Of a DNA stretch of 49,927 nucleotides, positions 49,923 through 49,927 are shown piece after piece; the first letter of the stretch is position 1; every line of letters begins with the position of its first letter. Source of the stretch: Caulobacter vibrioides (lineage in GTDB: Bacteria > Pseudomonadota > Alphaproteobacteria > Caulobacterales > Caulobacteraceae); NCBI GenBank assembly GCA_001449105.1, contig LNIY01000088.1, forward strand, positions 1 to 49,927, given 5' to 3'. The position numbers were made by a program, and so were the translations under genes. The notes below the pieces were generated by a model, which searched no databases, was not told the DNA's origin, and saw only the letters and a program-made list of their open reading frames with translations.

Positions 49923-49927
49923 CGCTG

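Overview
The window is chromosomal DNA of an alphaproteobacterium of the order Caulobacterales, most likely a Caulobacter species. This rests on very high GC with strong third-position GC in all genes, DivK (122 aa) and PleD (454 aa) proteins that match the Caulobacter crescentus proteins as I remember them, an MreB-MreC-MreD-PBP2-RodA operon of alphaproteobacterial type, a CtrA-like half-site pair (TTAG-N7-TTAA) in front of divK, and families of short GC-rich palindromes between genes. No phage gene, transposase, plasmid gene, CRISPR array or rRNA is visible. Base composition and codon use look uniform, so this is mostly core genome with small accessory modules.

Layout. 0.1-5 kb: ribbon-helix-helix protein, Coq4 (ubiquinone), a GcvA-like LysR regulator with a divergent 54-aa protein, then a leftward operon (GST, DUF6807 secreted protein, DUF4169, membrane protein) and a DUF2171 protein. 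5-9.7 kb: aspartate aminotransferase, a secreted carbohydrate-binding-like protein behind a possible xyl-box, NADPH-FMN reductase, an orphan ParA and a VTT (TVP38/TMEM64) membrane protein. 9.7-13.6 kb: leuA behind a Leu-rich leader peptide, two methyltransferase-like proteins and an EamA exporter. 14-19.9 kb: the cell-elongation operon mreB-mreC-mreD-mrdA-rodA, its members overlapping or nearly touching. 20-25.5 kb: secreted protein, winged-helix regulator with membrane partner and paired operators, argO/argP amino-acid export pair, dinB with a HAD phosphatase. 25.6-27.4 kb: divK-pleD, the cell-cycle response regulator and the diguanylate cyclase controlling polar development. 27.4-32.4 kb: glutaminyl cyclase, rpmG, DUF6265, Nudix, M20 amidohydrolase, hslO. 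32.4-36.5 kb: two related small unknown proteins, apaG, metZ, dCTP deaminase. 36.5-42.5 kb: two TraB/GumN paralogues on either side of a kinase, a small HNH-like protein and a four-gene module of three related membrane proteins plus a Cro-like regulator; then an HD-domain protein and tRNA-Gly(CCC). 42.6-47 kb: TonB-dependent receptor, integral membrane protein and PepSY protein, an iron-type uptake operon. 47-49.9 kb: WYL regulator facing a GST across a 22-bp palindrome, and a TonB-like protein.

The most system-like unexplained element is the 38.8-40.8 kb module: three membrane proteins sharing a cytoplasmic Asp-Glu-x2-Arg motif, co-transcribed with a 64-aa XRE regulator. Other signals worth attention are the leucine attenuator before leuA, the near-perfect operators next to the WYL and winged-helix regulators, a stem that hides the Shine-Dalgarno of a TraB/GumN gene, and two long palindromic elements of the same family inserted in opposite orientations at 7.3 and 49.8 kb.
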